This document shows positions 18,224 through 27,895 of a DNA stretch of 64,000 bases, piece by piece. Within the stretch, counting starts at the first letter, position 1, and each line of letters starts with the position of its first letter. Source of the DNA: JADCRZ01 sp037718865 (lineage in GTDB: Bacteria; Bacteroidota; Bacteroidia; Chitinophagales; Chitinophagaceae); contig JBBJMP010000004.1 of the NCBI GenBank assembly GCA_037718865.1, forward strand, positions 248,001 through 312,000, given 5' to 3'. The notes under the pieces were generated by a model, which worked only from the letters and a program-made list of their open reading frames with translations, searched no databases and was not told where the DNA came from. The position numbers were made by a program, and so were the translations under genes.

Positions 18224-19420
18224 TTATTTTTCAAAAAAGCACTGTGTTCCTCCCACCCATTCTTTGTCTTTATTGTAACGCACACCTATCATTTTGCCTT
18301 TGCTCAGCCGGGCCAGATTATTGGCAGGCACAGGTCGTGGTTGTCCCTTTTTCCAAAAGTAAAATATGCGTATTTCCGCTTTTGCAGGGATATCAGGAGT
18401 TTGGATAACGTCTGCATATTTTACTTTTCGTTGCAAGATCCAGTTTTCCGGATCTTTTACTTTTTCGATATCTGCAGGTGTAACATCGATCACTACTCCT
18501 TGTCCCGCAAATGAAAAAAGAGGCTTCAACACGTATGCACCTAAATCTGCAGGTATCTGCCGCACTTCATTAAGATAGAAAGTTTGTGGGATATATGAAT
18601 GACGGATCAAAGGCAACGTGTATTTACTGATACGGTAAAACCAGTTGGGATGTGGTACCCATTCCACTTCAAGTTCTTCGAGCAGCAGTTTACCTATGTT
18701 CTGTACTTCTGGTGTTTGTTGCTGCAGGTCGTCGAATATGATACGGTTGTAGATCCGTTTAACTTCGGTTTTTTTGTTTTGGTTAATATAAAACAGTTTT
18801 TTTCCTTCTTTGATCAGTTCGGTTAAGTTCACCGTTTGAATGCCCAGGTAATCTTCGGTACAATAAAAATCAATTCTTGTTTTTTGCTGGTGTGGAAACA
18901 GTTCAAGCAGAATTACATGCTTTGCATCATGATCTCCGATAATGGTGTCTTTAAGCAGTTGAACATAAGATGTCTTATTAAAATTTCCGAGGTAGCAATC
19001 GAAATTGGAGGGAATTGAAAAGTGCCGTTGCAGCGCTTCGGGCTGAAATGCCTGGAAAGCGAATATAGTAGGAAAGCCCTGCATCTCGATCAGCTGTGGC
19101 TCCAATTCTCCTGATTCATTTTCACAGATGCCAAAGTCGAAGGCAATAAATTCGGAGTAATTATTCTCGTTGGGTACGTTAACGTTCGCCGGTATTGCCC
19201 TGGCTGTTAGTTCTTTAAATTTCGGATCAACGATCGCATCTACAATGCTTTCGCAGGCATCGATCATTTTGCGGGTGAATTCTTTCGGCACAAATATGGG
19301 TGTTTCTGCAATGCGGAAAGCAATCGCACCAGGATGCAGGCTGTTCAGGTCGTTTAAATAAGCTTTGTATTTTTCTTCTGTGAATTGTCTGTTATAATCC
19401 TGGCGTATCGAAGAGATCAT
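18224..19420 (-). CDS. ATP-grasp-like protein of unknown substrate
   Basis: A 398-residue cytoplasmic protein. The C-terminal half looks like an ATP-grasp nucleotide site: GAYVLKPLFSFAGQGVVIDV (Lys plus glycine-rich lid, residues ~292-311), ENWILQRKVKYADVI, and AEIRIFYFW, where Glu/Arg would bind Mg-ATP. The N-terminal half includes IAFDFGICENESGELEPQLI, reminiscent of a substrate-binding domain with acidic residues. ATP-grasp enzymes join a carboxylate to an amine, thiol or imino group. A class I glutamine amidotransferase is encoded 298 nt upstream on the same strand and may be a partner. Product unknown. Confidence 0.6.
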   Translation of the reverse strand: MISSIRQDYNRQFTEEKYKAYLNDLNSLHPGAIAFRIAETPIFVPKEFTRKMIDACESIVDAIVDPKFKELTARAIPANVNVPNENNYSEFIAFDFGICENESGELEPQLIEMQGFPTIFAFQAFQPEALQRHFSIPSNFDCYLGNFNKTSYVQLLKDTIIGDHDAKHVILLELFPHQQKTRIDFYCTEDYLGIQTVNLTELIKEGKKLFYINQNKKTEVKRIYNRIIFDDLQQQTPEVQNIGKLLLEELEVEWVPHPNWFYRISKYTLPLIRHSYIPQTFYLNEVRQIPADLGAYVLKPLFSFAGQGVVIDVTPADIEKVKDPENWILQRKVKYADVIQTPDIPAKAEIRIFYFWKKGQPRPVPANNLARLSKGKMIGVRYNKDKEWVGGTQCFFEK

Positions 19421-19561
19421 TTCCGAATTATTTAGGGAAAGTTACACAAGAATTTGAGGAAACCAAAAGAGTTATATATGGCCTGGTTGGGGTTTAAAAT
19501 AATGTAGAATATTAAAGGTGTAAAATGTAAATAATCTTTGCTTTTGCATGCCCTAAGGGTA

Positions 19562-19626
19562 GCCCTGCTGGGGCAATTATAAAAGATAATCACATTTCTA
19601 CAAACGTTTTACCCCTAGCCGGGGTA
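19562..19626. repeat. REP-like hairpin pair in gap
   Basis: The 298-nt gap 19421-19718 has no gene. It contains two G/C-rich dyads in AT-rich DNA: GCCCTGCTGGGGC at 19562-19574 and TACCCC-TAGCC-GGGGTA at 19610-19626. Both read like the dispersed intergenic palindromes common in Bacteroidota. Confidence 0.45.
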
Positions 19627-19718
19627 ATAAGGCAGGAAATGATTTAAACATTACCTTATACGTATTCTAAAGATGTGTCCTAACGATAGCCCTGAATAAT
19701 AGCAGAGCTTTGATTAAG

Positions 19719-20558
19719 CTAGGCTTCTATCAACTCTCCGACAGCCGAACTTAAAAAGTTGGGAATGATATGTGAATAAGTCCAGCATATTTTATCAGGG
19801 TCATTCAGGTGATCGATCATACTTTGCCATTTCGGTTCACCATGTTCTGCAATAACCGTTTGCTTTCTATCTTCCCTTTGAAGATACATGCTCATGCCGA
19901 TGGCATCCGCCTCCGGGTGGAACTGTGTGCCGATCATATAATCGTTGAACCGCATAGCCATAAGCGCTCTTTCAAAAGGTACATGCGGGCGTTCTTTCTC
20001 AAGCGCCAAGATTGTTGCACCCATTTCCCGGAGGTTATGATTATTCGGTTTAATCACCTGGAAATCACGGCTGTCAACAGAATAAAACGGATCCCTCAAT
20101 CCTTGAAATACAAGTTCGTCAACAGCTCCGGGAAGTATGTGCATGGGAAAAACACCAAAAGCAGTAGATTTACGTTTGCAGACAGTGGCCAGTTTGTAAT
20201 GACGGCAAACCAACTGGTAAGAATGACAGATAAAAAAAATATACTTTTTTTGCAGGTTGGCCTCGTTCCTGTTCCATTTTTCAACCTGGTTAAGCCATTT
20301 AAAATATTCATGTTCCCATTCGCTACCTTCACTATCCAACGGGCTTCCGGGCCCTCCGGTGGAGATAAAGATGTCATATGACAAGTCAGGGACCCTTTTT
20401 TTAAGCCTTACTTCAAACTCATCCCATTGTAAATCAATGTTATTAGCCTCTCCGTATTGGTTCAGTATCTCTCGCAGGCATCGCATTCCCTGATTGGGCG
20501 CTCCTTCATACATATCCAAAATGGCAACTCTTATACTCTTTTTTTCTATATTGAACAT
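19719..20558 (-). CDS. Class I glutamine amidotransferase-like protein
   Basis: A 279-residue stand-alone GATase1 domain resembling the GMP synthase glutaminase. The triad is visible: Cys111 in FICHSYQL, His214 and Glu216 in GTQFHPEAD; STGGPGSPLD (67-76) is the usual glycine-rich strand. It releases ammonia from glutamine for a synthetase partner. There is no synthetase domain; the nearby ATP-grasp protein is a possible acceptor, by inference from context. The C-terminal extension (HLNDPDKICWTYSHIIPNFL) is not part of the core. Confidence 0.8.
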   Translation of the reverse strand: MFNIEKKSIRVAILDMYEGAPNQGMRCLREILNQYGEANNIDLQWDEFEVRLKKRVPDLSYDIFISTGGPGSPLDSEGSEWEHEYFKWLNQVEKWNRNEANLQKKYIFFICHSYQLVCRHYKLATVCKRKSTAFGVFPMHILPGAVDELVFQGLRDPFYSVDSRDFQVIKPNNHNLREMGATILALEKERPHVPFERALMAMRFNDYMIGTQFHPEADAIGMSMYLQREDRKQTVIAEHGEPKWQSMIDHLNDPDKICWTYSHIIPNFLSSAVGELIEA

Positions 20559-20631
20559 GGTTGCAAAAATAACGAAATTGCCCTAATAATATTGTCGTTG
20601 AGCGATAAAAGCGCTAGAAGACTCATAACCT

Positions 20632-22281
20632 TTATTGCTCTAAAAATTTTTTCGGATGTTTTTTGTTAAATCCGGTTAGCTCCTGGAAGGCTTTTGCTGC
20701 TGCCAGTATGGTTGACTCATCATACAGATTCCCAATCAAAGTAACACTGGTAGGTAAACCTTTATCCGTAAAGCCAACCGGAAAACATACAACCGGATGC
20801 CCTGTCAGGTTAGTAATGGCTAACTGGTTGCCTGCAAATGTAGGCACGATGATCACATCGTAATCTTTGATAAATGCGTTAAAGGCCGTAATTAAAGCAT
20901 ACCGGTGACGGTTGGCATTAATATATTCCACTGCCGGAATGAATCGGCCGGCCCTGAAATAATTTGGCCAGTCGCTTTTTTTCTGGCCCGTCAGCAGGTC
21001 ATCCTGGTTGCTTCGTGTAAGACCGTCAAAGGCTGCCGCAGATTCTGAAGGCAGGATCAGGTTCATTATACTGAAGGGGTAGATAGCAGAATCAGGGAAA
21101 GTAATAGCCTGAACATCCGCACCCAGCGTTCTGAAATCTTTGATTACCTGCCATTGGGCTGCACTGTCAGGAATGTTTTTAAAATAATTGGCGGCGAAAG
21201 CAATGCGTAATTTTTTCCAGTTTATTTTGCCGGTGTAGTTAAAAGACCTGTTGATAGCGCTGGGATCTAACCCGTCCGTTCCTTTGAGGTAATAAAAAAC
21301 AATGGCTGCATCTTCAGCGCTTCTGCATATTGGGCCGGCTTTATCCAGGCTCCAGCATAATACCATGGCACCACTGCGACTGACGGATCCGAAGGTAGGA
21401 CGTAAGCCGGTAACTCCACAGGTATGTGACGGGGAGACTATCGATCCCTGGGTCTCTGTTCCGATGGCAAAAGGCAGTAAGCCCGCTGCTGTTGCTGAAG
21501 CAGAGCCAGCCGAAGATCCGCTCGATCCGGATTTTATATTCCAGGGATTTTTTGTGACCCCGCCAAACCATACATCTCCCATCGCCAGGGCACCAAGGGT
21601 AAGTTTGGCGCATAACACAGCACCCGCTACTTTCAACTGCCGGTACACAAATGCGTCTTCATCAATTACCTGTTCTTTATATGGGGTTCCTCCCCAGGTT
21701 GTTTTGGTTCCCTTTACAGCAAAAAGGTCCTTTAATCCATAAGGTATGCCATGAAGCGGCCCATGATAGATGCCGTTCTTCAGGTCTGCGTCTGCCTGTT
21801 TTGCCTGCTGCAGGGCAATTTCTTCAGTTAAACTGACTACGCATTGTAGTGTATCGCCCCATTTTTTCAATCGTTCCAGGAAGAATCCGGTCAGTTCCAG
21901 TGAGCTGATCTTTTTATTTTTTATCAGGGACGCCAATTGCGGAATAGAAAAAAAGGCGAGATCATTTCTATTTTTTGGCAACAAAACGTTTCGGGGAATG
22001 TCCCAGCTAACCGGTAACTGCTTTGAGGGAGCAGCAGAGCCGGCGGGAATGGGTTGGAAGGCAAAAGGATAAGCCTGCCCATTAAACAATTCAAGTGAAT
22101 GCATTTTCTCGTAAATGCTGATACGGCTTTTTAGTCTTTCGAGCATGGAATCCTTTTCAGCCGAACTAAATTGGAGGCCGATAATATTGGATGCCATGGT
22201 AATCGCGTTGGTATCAACGCCTCGTTGTGCAACAGCACTCAATTCAAAGCCTATCACCAGTAAAGCCATTATTTTCTTCAT
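20632..22281 (-). CDS. Secreted amidase (amidase-signature family)
   Basis: Amidase-signature hydrolase of 549 residues with a signal peptide (MKKIMALLVIGFELSAVAQ). The Ser-cisSer-Lys site is present: Lys in GLKDLFAVKGTKTTWGG, and the SGSSGSSAGSASATAAG loop with GTETQGSI following. The family hydrolyses amides such as short peptides or indoleacetamide; export suggests an extracytoplasmic amide or peptide substrate. The frame is open four codons further (22293), but the ATG at 22281 begins the signal peptide. Not GatA of tRNA amidation, because it is exported and has no gatB/C beside it. Confidence 0.85.
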   Translation of the reverse strand: MKKIMALLVIGFELSAVAQRGVDTNAITMASNIIGLQFSSAEKDSMLERLKSRISIYEKMHSLELFNGQAYPFAFQPIPAGSAAPSKQLPVSWDIPRNVLLPKNRNDLAFFSIPQLASLIKNKKISSLELTGFFLERLKKWGDTLQCVVSLTEEIALQQAKQADADLKNGIYHGPLHGIPYGLKDLFAVKGTKTTWGGTPYKEQVIDEDAFVYRQLKVAGAVLCAKLTLGALAMGDVWFGGVTKNPWNIKSGSSGSSAGSASATAAGLLPFAIGTETQGSIVSPSHTCGVTGLRPTFGSVSRSGAMVLCWSLDKAGPICRSAEDAAIVFYYLKGTDGLDPSAINRSFNYTGKINWKKLRIAFAANYFKNIPDSAAQWQVIKDFRTLGADVQAITFPDSAIYPFSIMNLILPSESAAAFDGLTRSNQDDLLTGQKKSDWPNYFRAGRFIPAVEYINANRHRYALITAFNAFIKDYDVIIVPTFAGNQLAITNLTGHPVVCFPVGFTDKGLPTSVTLIGNLYDESTILAAAKAFQELTGFNKKHPKKFLEQ

Positions 22282-22329
22282 ACACAAAAACATTGTATTC
22301 GTAAATGTAACAAAGGATCATGATTATTT

Positions 22330-22575
22330 GAACAAGTAGGAAGTGTTGAAGCGGAAGCCCTTAAAAATGCCAACCTTCAGAGTTAATTCGATTCTTTAAA
22401 AAGCCAGATCAATCCTCATTTTCTGTTTAACAGTCTGAGTTGCCTTTCTTCCCTCATAGCAGATGATAGTGTGCGGGCTGAAAAGTTCGTTGATGAACTG
22501 GCAGCGGTATACCGGTACCTGTTAAAAACGAACGAAAAGGAATTAACCACAATTGCAAAAGAAATAAAATTCATC
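22330..22575 (+). pseudogene. Relic of a LytS-type sensor histidine kinase
   Basis: One plus-strand frame reads as the dimerisation/phosphoacceptor part of a His_kinase (LytS/YehU) protein: FEQVGSVEAEALKNANLQS, a TAA stop, then FDSLKSQINPHFLFNSL, LIADDSVRAEKFVDELAAV and YRYLLKTNEKELTTIAKEI. The His in NPHFLFN is the expected phosphoacceptor. Both ends are missing (no membrane domain, no ATPase domain), and a Gln codon appears to have become TAA (22386-22388). The relic ends exactly where the convergent GH88 gene ends. A response regulator partner is not nearby. Confidence 0.82.
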
Positions 22576-23745
22576 TTATTTCTTCAACTTGTCATAGCGG
22601 AGCAACGCTTCCAGGTAGTAATAATCGGCATAGATCAGTGGTACATCCACTTCGCTTTTTGCAGGCTTATGACCTACGCAATGTTTAATCAGAAAGTGAT
22701 GATTTTGTCCCAAATCTGCCCGGTACGTTGAATCGGAAAGGCTTTGCAGCATTTTTTCAGCTGAGTTGAAATACTGACGGCTTTTATTCTTACCGGTATA
22801 ACGCGACAATTCCAGGAGCGCCGAGCTGGCTATTGCAGCAGCGGAAGCGTCTCTTTCCTCGTTCGGAAGATTTGGTGCGTTGAAGTCCCAATAAGGAATT
22901 TTGTCAGCCGGTAAATTAGGATGATTGATATAAAAGTCAGCGATGCGGGTAGCCAGATCGAGGTATTTTTTGTCTTTTGTTTCACGGTACATAACCGTGT
23001 AACCATATAACCCCCAGGCCTGTCCCCTGGCCCAGGCTGATTCGTCCGCAGCACCCTGGTGCGTTTTACGGTCTAGTACTTTTCCATTGGTATCGTAACA
23101 CACTACATGATAACTGCTGAAGTCCGGCCTGAAATGATTTTTGAGGGTTGAATCTGCATGAGAAAGGCAAATGTTATAAAAATTCTTATTCGGAGCAGAC
23201 CTGCTTGCCCAGAATAGAAATTCAAGGTTCATCATGTTGTCGATAATGACGGGATACGTATAGATTTGAGCAAACCGGTTCCATGACTTAATCACACCTA
23301 CCTTAGGATCAAAGCGAGTTGAGAGGGATTTAGCGCCATTTAGCATGACCTGTTTATATACTGGATTGCCGGTTAAGCGATAGCCGTTCCCAAAGGGGCA
23401 AAACAACATAAAGCCCAGGTCATGGGTATTCGTATTATACTGCTCTTTCTGGATAGCCATGGTCCATAAATGAGCGGCGTCTTTCCATTTAGGGTTTTTT
23501 GTGTATTCAAACAAATACCATAGGGAGCCGCCAAAGAACCCGCTGCACCACCAATTGGTAGGCATGTCCCTGAGTTTTCCATCAGGCAATACCGATTGAG
23601 GTGTTTTGTTAGTGTCAGGATGTGTCTCTAACATTAAGGCATACTGTTTCTCTGCCAGCGCAAGCTGTTCCTTGACGTTTATCTTTTTTTGCGCGGTTAA
23701 CTGAACGGTAATTGCTAAAGCAACCAATACAAAAAGATTCTTCAT
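22576..23745 (-). CDS. Glycoside hydrolase family 88, unsaturated glucuronyl hydrolase-like
   Basis: Hydrolyses unsaturated uronic acid from oligosaccharides left by polysaccharide lyases, by hydration of the C4-C5 double bond. The 389-residue protein has a signal peptide and the two family acids: Asp109 in THDLGFM and Asp169 in IIDNMMNLEF. Further family text: THQGAADESAWARGQAWGLY and the ERDASAAAIASSALLELS end. Export suggests a periplasmic location. kduI lies 63 nt upstream on the same strand, fitting a uronate pathway. Confidence 0.93.
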   Translation of the reverse strand: MKNLFVLVALAITVQLTAQKKINVKEQLALAEKQYALMLETHPDTNKTPQSVLPDGKLRDMPTNWWCSGFFGGSLWYLFEYTKNPKWKDAAHLWTMAIQKEQYNTNTHDLGFMLFCPFGNGYRLTGNPVYKQVMLNGAKSLSTRFDPKVGVIKSWNRFAQIYTYPVIIDNMMNLEFLFWASRSAPNKNFYNICLSHADSTLKNHFRPDFSSYHVVCYDTNGKVLDRKTHQGAADESAWARGQAWGLYGYTVMYRETKDKKYLDLATRIADFYINHPNLPADKIPYWDFNAPNLPNEERDASAAAIASSALLELSRYTGKNKSRQYFNSAEKMLQSLSDSTYRADLGQNHHFLIKHCVGHKPAKSEVDVPLIYADYYYLEALLRYDKLKK

Positions 23746-23808
23746 ATGTGCATGTGATGAGTGAAATGTATGAGTCCTGCTTTACAGGAAATCAGTTACC
23801 AACCTGGA

Positions 23809-24639
23809 TTACCGAAGATCGGGAATGGTTACCGCATCCATATCTGTATAGTCTTTGTTTTCTCCGGCCATTCCCCATATGAAAGCATAATTACTCGTGC
23901 CGCAGCCTGAATGAATGCTCCAGGGAGGGGATATAATGGCCTGGTGGTTGGCAACAAACATATGCCTGGTTTCCTGCGGATGACCCATAAAATGAACCAC
24001 CCGTTGTCCTTCAGGCACATCAAAATAAAAATAGGCTTCCATTCTGCGGTCATGAACATGCGCGGGCATGGTGTTCCAGACTGAACCTTCTTTTAATACA
24101 GTAAGTCCCATTACCAGTTGACTGCTTTGAATTCCCTGCAGGTGAATATATTTGTAAATAGTGCGTTGATTGGCAGTGGCCAGTGTGCCAAGCTCAGTGG
24201 GGGAGGCCTCTTCCTTTTTCATCAGCCGGGTAGGAAGAATTTCGTGAGCCGGAGTGGAAAGCAGGTACAACAGCGGCGGGTTAACGGCATTGCTGCTGGC
24301 AAAAGTGACTTGCTGCGCCCCTTTTCCCACGTACAGGCAATCCAATTTGGATATAGGGAAGGAAGTTCCATCAACATCAACCATGCCGTCACCGCCTACA
24401 TTAATGATACCGATTTCCCTTCGCTCCAGGAAATATTCGGAACGCAGTTCTGGAAATGTTTCGAGCACCGCAGGAGTCGTAGTTGGCTTTGCACCGCCGA
24501 TCATCATCCGGTCGTAATGCGTATAGGTAAATTGAACTACATTGTCCTGCAACAGGTTCTGCAATAAAAAATGATCCCTTACCTGTTCTGTGGTTAACTG
24601 TTTCATCTCGTTCGGACTTAGCGCATATCGTTGCTGCAT
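23809..24639 (-). CDS. kduI: 5-dehydro-4-deoxy-D-glucuronate isomerase
   Basis: Cupin isomerase converting 5-keto-4-deoxyuronate to 3-deoxy-D-glycero-2,5-hexodiulosonate in pectin/uronate catabolism. The 276-residue length matches KduI. Zinc ligands can be placed by family pattern: His194 and His196 in PAHVHDRR, Glu201 in MEAYFYF, and His243 in WSIHSGCGT. The unsaturated monosaccharide released by the adjacent GH88 enzyme rearranges to its substrate, so the two genes form a pathway pair. No KduD is in this window. Confidence 0.95.
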   Translation of the reverse strand: MQQRYALSPNEMKQLTTEQVRDHFLLQNLLQDNVVQFTYTHYDRMMIGGAKPTTTPAVLETFPELRSEYFLERREIGIINVGGDGMVDVDGTSFPISKLDCLYVGKGAQQVTFASSNAVNPPLLYLLSTPAHEILPTRLMKKEEASPTELGTLATANQRTIYKYIHLQGIQSSQLVMGLTVLKEGSVWNTMPAHVHDRRMEAYFYFDVPEGQRVVHFMGHPQETRHMFVANHQAIISPPWSIHSGCGTSNYAFIWGMAGENKDYTDMDAVTIPDLR

Positions 24640-24908
24640 ATAACCTTTATTTAAGAGCTGCTTATTAAAACATGTATTTGACGAACCGGGCGCAAGTAAA
24701 GATAATTTATGGTTACCGAAGTGAATTTATTGCATTTTTATAAAATCAGGTTCAGGTCTGTCCGGTTTTTAGGCATTCGCTTTCAATTTAAAGCAAATTG
24801 TAATTACCTTCCATCAACTACATTTAAGGTAAGAATGGTGCCACGGAAAATATTTCAGTACAGTGCAGGATGCCATTAACATATAATGATGTATTTTAGT
24901 AAGCAGTT

Positions 24909-24924
24909 ATGTATGTAAATACAT
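24909..24924. promoter_or_regulatory. Palindrome in the kduI/DUF1080 divergent promoter region
   Basis: The 391-nt gap 24640-25030 separates divergent transcription units and must hold both promoters. The only structured element I see is ATGTAT-GTAA-ATACAT, a perfect 6-4-6 inverted repeat, a plausible operator for a dimeric regulator. No regulator gene is nearby. Confidence 0.3.
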
Positions 24925-25030
24925 TCTTCTTCATAAGCTATATGAGGATTTAAAATATCATTGATACATTTTATCATTGAATTGGTTCTTGGCATAACGA
25001 TTGAAATGATAATTAACGAACAGCTTGAAT

Positions 25031-26392
25031 ATGAAGAAACAATTACCCGCTATTTTTATACTCATCTTCTCCTGGACCATTGTTTCAGCCCAAACCTCTA
25101 AAGTTTCGTGGAATAACCTTTTTAACGGTAAAGACCTTACGGGCTGGAAACAGCTCAACGGCAAAGCAAAATATTCAGTTATTAATAGTGAAATCGTCGG
25201 AACCACGGTTGCCGGTGAGCCCAATTCGTTTCTGACTACAGAAAAAGAGTACGGTGATTTTATACTGGAGCTGGAATTAAGGATGGATAGTATGATGAAC
25301 TCCGGCATTCAGTTCCGCAGTCAAAGCAGGGCAGACTACCAAAACGGAAGGGTTCATGGTTACCAGATTGAAGTTGACCCTTCTGCCCGTGCGTGGAGCG
25401 GGGGCATTTACGACGAAGCAAGAAGAGGTTGGCTCTACCCCTTGGAATACAACCCCAGCGCAAAAAACGCGTATAAGCATGGCCAATGGAACACTTATAG
25501 AATTGAATGTATTGGCAACACAATCCGCACCTGGGTGAATGGCATCGCGGCTTCCCACGTTATCGATGACATGACGCTCCGTGGATTTATTGCATTGCAG
25601 GTGCATTCTATATCAAAGCCGGAAGATGCAGGCAGAACGATCCGCTGGCGCAATGTTCGCATACAAACCGAAGACCTTAATCCTTCCCCTTACGATACTA
25701 TATTCGTTGCCAACCTGATTCCGAATACCTTATCAGATCAGGAGAAAAAAAATGAATTCCGGTTATTATGGGACGGTAAAACGGCTAATGGATGGCGAGG
25801 CGCGTCTAAAAAATCATTTCCTGAAAAAGGCTGGGAAATTAAGGATGGCGTGTTAAGCGTACTTGCATCGAATGGCAGGGAATCAACGAACGGCGGTGAT
25901 ATTATAACCACAAATCAATTCGGTGCTTTCAGGCTACAATTTGATTTTAAACTTACCGATACGGCAAACAGCGGACTTAAATATTTTGTGACGGCAACAG
26001 AAAACAATGCCGGCTCTGCCATAGGGCTAGAATACCAGGTTTTAGACGATGAAAAACATCCTGACGGCAAAGCGGGTATGAACGGAAACCGGACTCTGGC
26101 GTCGCTCTACGATCTCATCCCATCCAAAAAGACATCCGGATCCCGAAAGAAAATTGGCGAATGGAACACTGGGATGGTGATTGTATACCCCGACAACAGG
26201 GTAGAACACTGGCTGAATGGCTTCAAGGTAGTGGAATATGTAAGAGGATCGAAAGAGTATACTGATCTTGTTAGCCGCAGTAAATATAAAGTATGGCCAA
26301 ATTTTGGAATGGCTCCCAAGGGGTATATTCTTTTGCAGGACCATGGTAACCTGGTTTCCTTCAGGAGTATCAAGATTAAAGAGTTGAAATAA
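25031..26392 (+). CDS. Exported protein with two DUF1080 (3-keto-disaccharide hydrolase) domains
   Basis: Signal peptide (MKKQLPAIFILIFSWTIVSAQ) then two tandem DUF1080 lectin-like domains. Domain 1 (about 28-215) opens with WNNLFNGKDLTGWKQLNG and has MNSGIQFRSQS; domain 2 (about 240-453) opens with FRLLWDGKTANGWRG and has TANSGLKYFVT. DUF1080 proteins include 3-keto-glycoside hydrolases acting with Gfo/Idh/MocA oxidoreductases; such an oxidoreductase follows 78 nt downstream. The start is the ATG at 25031; an upstream TTG is less likely. Double-domain length (about 454) is normal for this subgroup. Confidence 0.88.
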   Translation: MKKQLPAIFILIFSWTIVSAQTSKVSWNNLFNGKDLTGWKQLNGKAKYSVINSEIVGTTVAGEPNSFLTTEKEYGDFILELELRMDSMMNSGIQFRSQSRADYQNGRVHGYQIEVDPSARAWSGGIYDEARRGWLYPLEYNPSAKNAYKHGQWNTYRIECIGNTIRTWVNGIAASHVIDDMTLRGFIALQVHSISKPEDAGRTIRWRNVRIQTEDLNPSPYDTIFVANLIPNTLSDQEKKNEFRLLWDGKTANGWRGASKKSFPEKGWEIKDGVLSVLASNGRESTNGGDIITTNQFGAFRLQFDFKLTDTANSGLKYFVTATENNAGSAIGLEYQVLDDEKHPDGKAGMNGNRTLASLYDLIPSKKTSGSRKKIGEWNTGMVIVYPDNRVEHWLNGFKVVEYVRGSKEYTDLVSRSKYKVWPNFGMAPKGYILLQDHGNLVSFRSIKIKELK

Positions 26393-26470
26393 GGGAGTGG
26401 GTGATGAACGTTGCGTATTTAATTAGTTTTGGAAGTAAAAACCATATTTATTAATTATAACTAATATATC

Positions 26471-27838
26471 ATGTCAAAATCACGTCGTGCGTTTTTGCAA
26501 AAATCTGCTATGGCCACTGCAGGTGTTTACCTGGGTACAATGGGACTTAGCGCCAAAAGTTACAACAGGATAATTGGTGCCAACGATAGAGTCAGGGTTG
26601 GTGTTGTAGGGTTCTCCGATCGCCACAAGGGTTCGCATGTTCCCTGTTTCATGAACCATTACAAGGAATTAAATTTCGAAGTTGTTGCCGTATCCGACAT
26701 CTGGAATAAAAGAAGGGAAGAGGGGGCTGCTTTGTGGAAAGAAAAAATGCAGCATGATGTTACTGCCTGCCGGAATAATGAAGAAATGTATGATAAAAAA
26801 CTGGTAGATGCCGTTTTTGTCAGCACGGCTGACTTTCAGCACGCGTTACATGCCATGGAAGCCGTAAAAGCAGGTTGCGATGTGTATTGCGAAAAGCCTT
26901 TTGCAGAAACCATGGAGGATAACAGGGCCGCGCTTAAAGCCATCAAAGAGTCCGGCAAAGTCTTCCAGATCGGTTCCCAGCGGCGAAGCGGCAATAATTA
27001 CCATGCGGCAAAAGATTTTATAAACAGCGGCAAGTTCGGCAATATTACCATGGTTGAATTAACGTGGAACGTGAATCAGCCTGCACGTTGGAGAAGGCAA
27101 AATGTGGTACCGCTGTTGAAAGAAGCAGATACGGACTGGAAACGGTATTTAATGAACCGCCCAAATGAAGCATTTGATGCGCGCAAATATCTTGAGTTCC
27201 GATTATTCTGGCCCTATTCTTCCGGCCTGCCCGGTCAGTGGATGTCGCACCAGATAGATACTGTTCACTGGTTTTCCGATCTTAAGCACCCGAGAAGCGT
27301 AGTGGCAAACGGAGGTATATATATGTGGAAAGATGGCAGGAAGAACTGGGATACCATCACAGCCGTATTTGACTATGGACCCGTAAATGATCCGAACAGC
27401 GGCTTCCAGGTTACTTTTGCTTCGCGTATGCATAACGGTGACGATAATCCTGCTGAGATATATTATTCCAATGGCGGAGAATTAAACCTGGATAATAATA
27501 AAGTTTCTCCAAAAGGCGGATTAAAACAAAACCATGCCGGTGCGATGGGAATGAAGCCATTCCTGTTGCCTGAAACAAGCCTGCTTGCGGGAGAGAAAGT
27601 TGTTTCCTCCGCTAACACCGGTGGTGATTCACTCACTTCCGCACATGTACGGAACTGGATGGAATGTATCCGGAGCAGAAAACCAACCAATGGTCCTGTG
27701 GAGGCCGGATATAGTCATTCCATTGCCACCATTATGACAAATGCGGCTGCAATAACCGGACAAAAAGTAACCTTTGATGAAAAGACCCAGGAAGTAATGG
27801 CGGGTGGAAAACCTTTCAAATATGGTTTAAATGCATAG
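26471..27838 (+). CDS. Gfo/Idh/MocA family oxidoreductase, Tat-exported
   Basis: NAD(P)-dependent sugar oxidoreductase of 455 residues. A twin-arginine leader (SRRAFLQKSAMATAG) predicts periplasmic export with bound cofactor. The Rossmann part begins VRVGVVGFSDR, and the family Lys is in DVYCEKPFAETMEDN. Following text includes FQIGSQRR and the Bacteroidota-type GQWMSHQIDTVHWFSDL. Paired with a DUF1080 protein, it could oxidise a glycoside to a 3-keto form that the latter cleaves; the sugar is not known. Confidence 0.9.
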   Translation: MSKSRRAFLQKSAMATAGVYLGTMGLSAKSYNRIIGANDRVRVGVVGFSDRHKGSHVPCFMNHYKELNFEVVAVSDIWNKRREEGAALWKEKMQHDVTACRNNEEMYDKKLVDAVFVSTADFQHALHAMEAVKAGCDVYCEKPFAETMEDNRAALKAIKESGKVFQIGSQRRSGNNYHAAKDFINSGKFGNITMVELTWNVNQPARWRRQNVVPLLKEADTDWKRYLMNRPNEAFDARKYLEFRLFWPYSSGLPGQWMSHQIDTVHWFSDLKHPRSVVANGGIYMWKDGRKNWDTITAVFDYGPVNDPNSGFQVTFASRMHNGDDNPAEIYYSNGGELNLDNNKVSPKGGLKQNHAGAMGMKPFLLPETSLLAGEKVVSSANTGGDSLTSAHVRNWMECIRSRKPTNGPVEAGYSHSIATIMTNAAAITGQKVTFDEKTQEVMAGGKPFKYGLNA

Positions 27839-27895
27839 GGTAACCTGGACTATTTGTTTTGCGAATGCCTAATATGTGATCTATTAATTTATAAT

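Noticed and set aside
21302..21742. A 146-codon plus-strand frame
   Set aside because: It is antisense to the Gly/Ser-rich core of the amidase, which opens long shadow frames; alanine/proline-rich nonsense.
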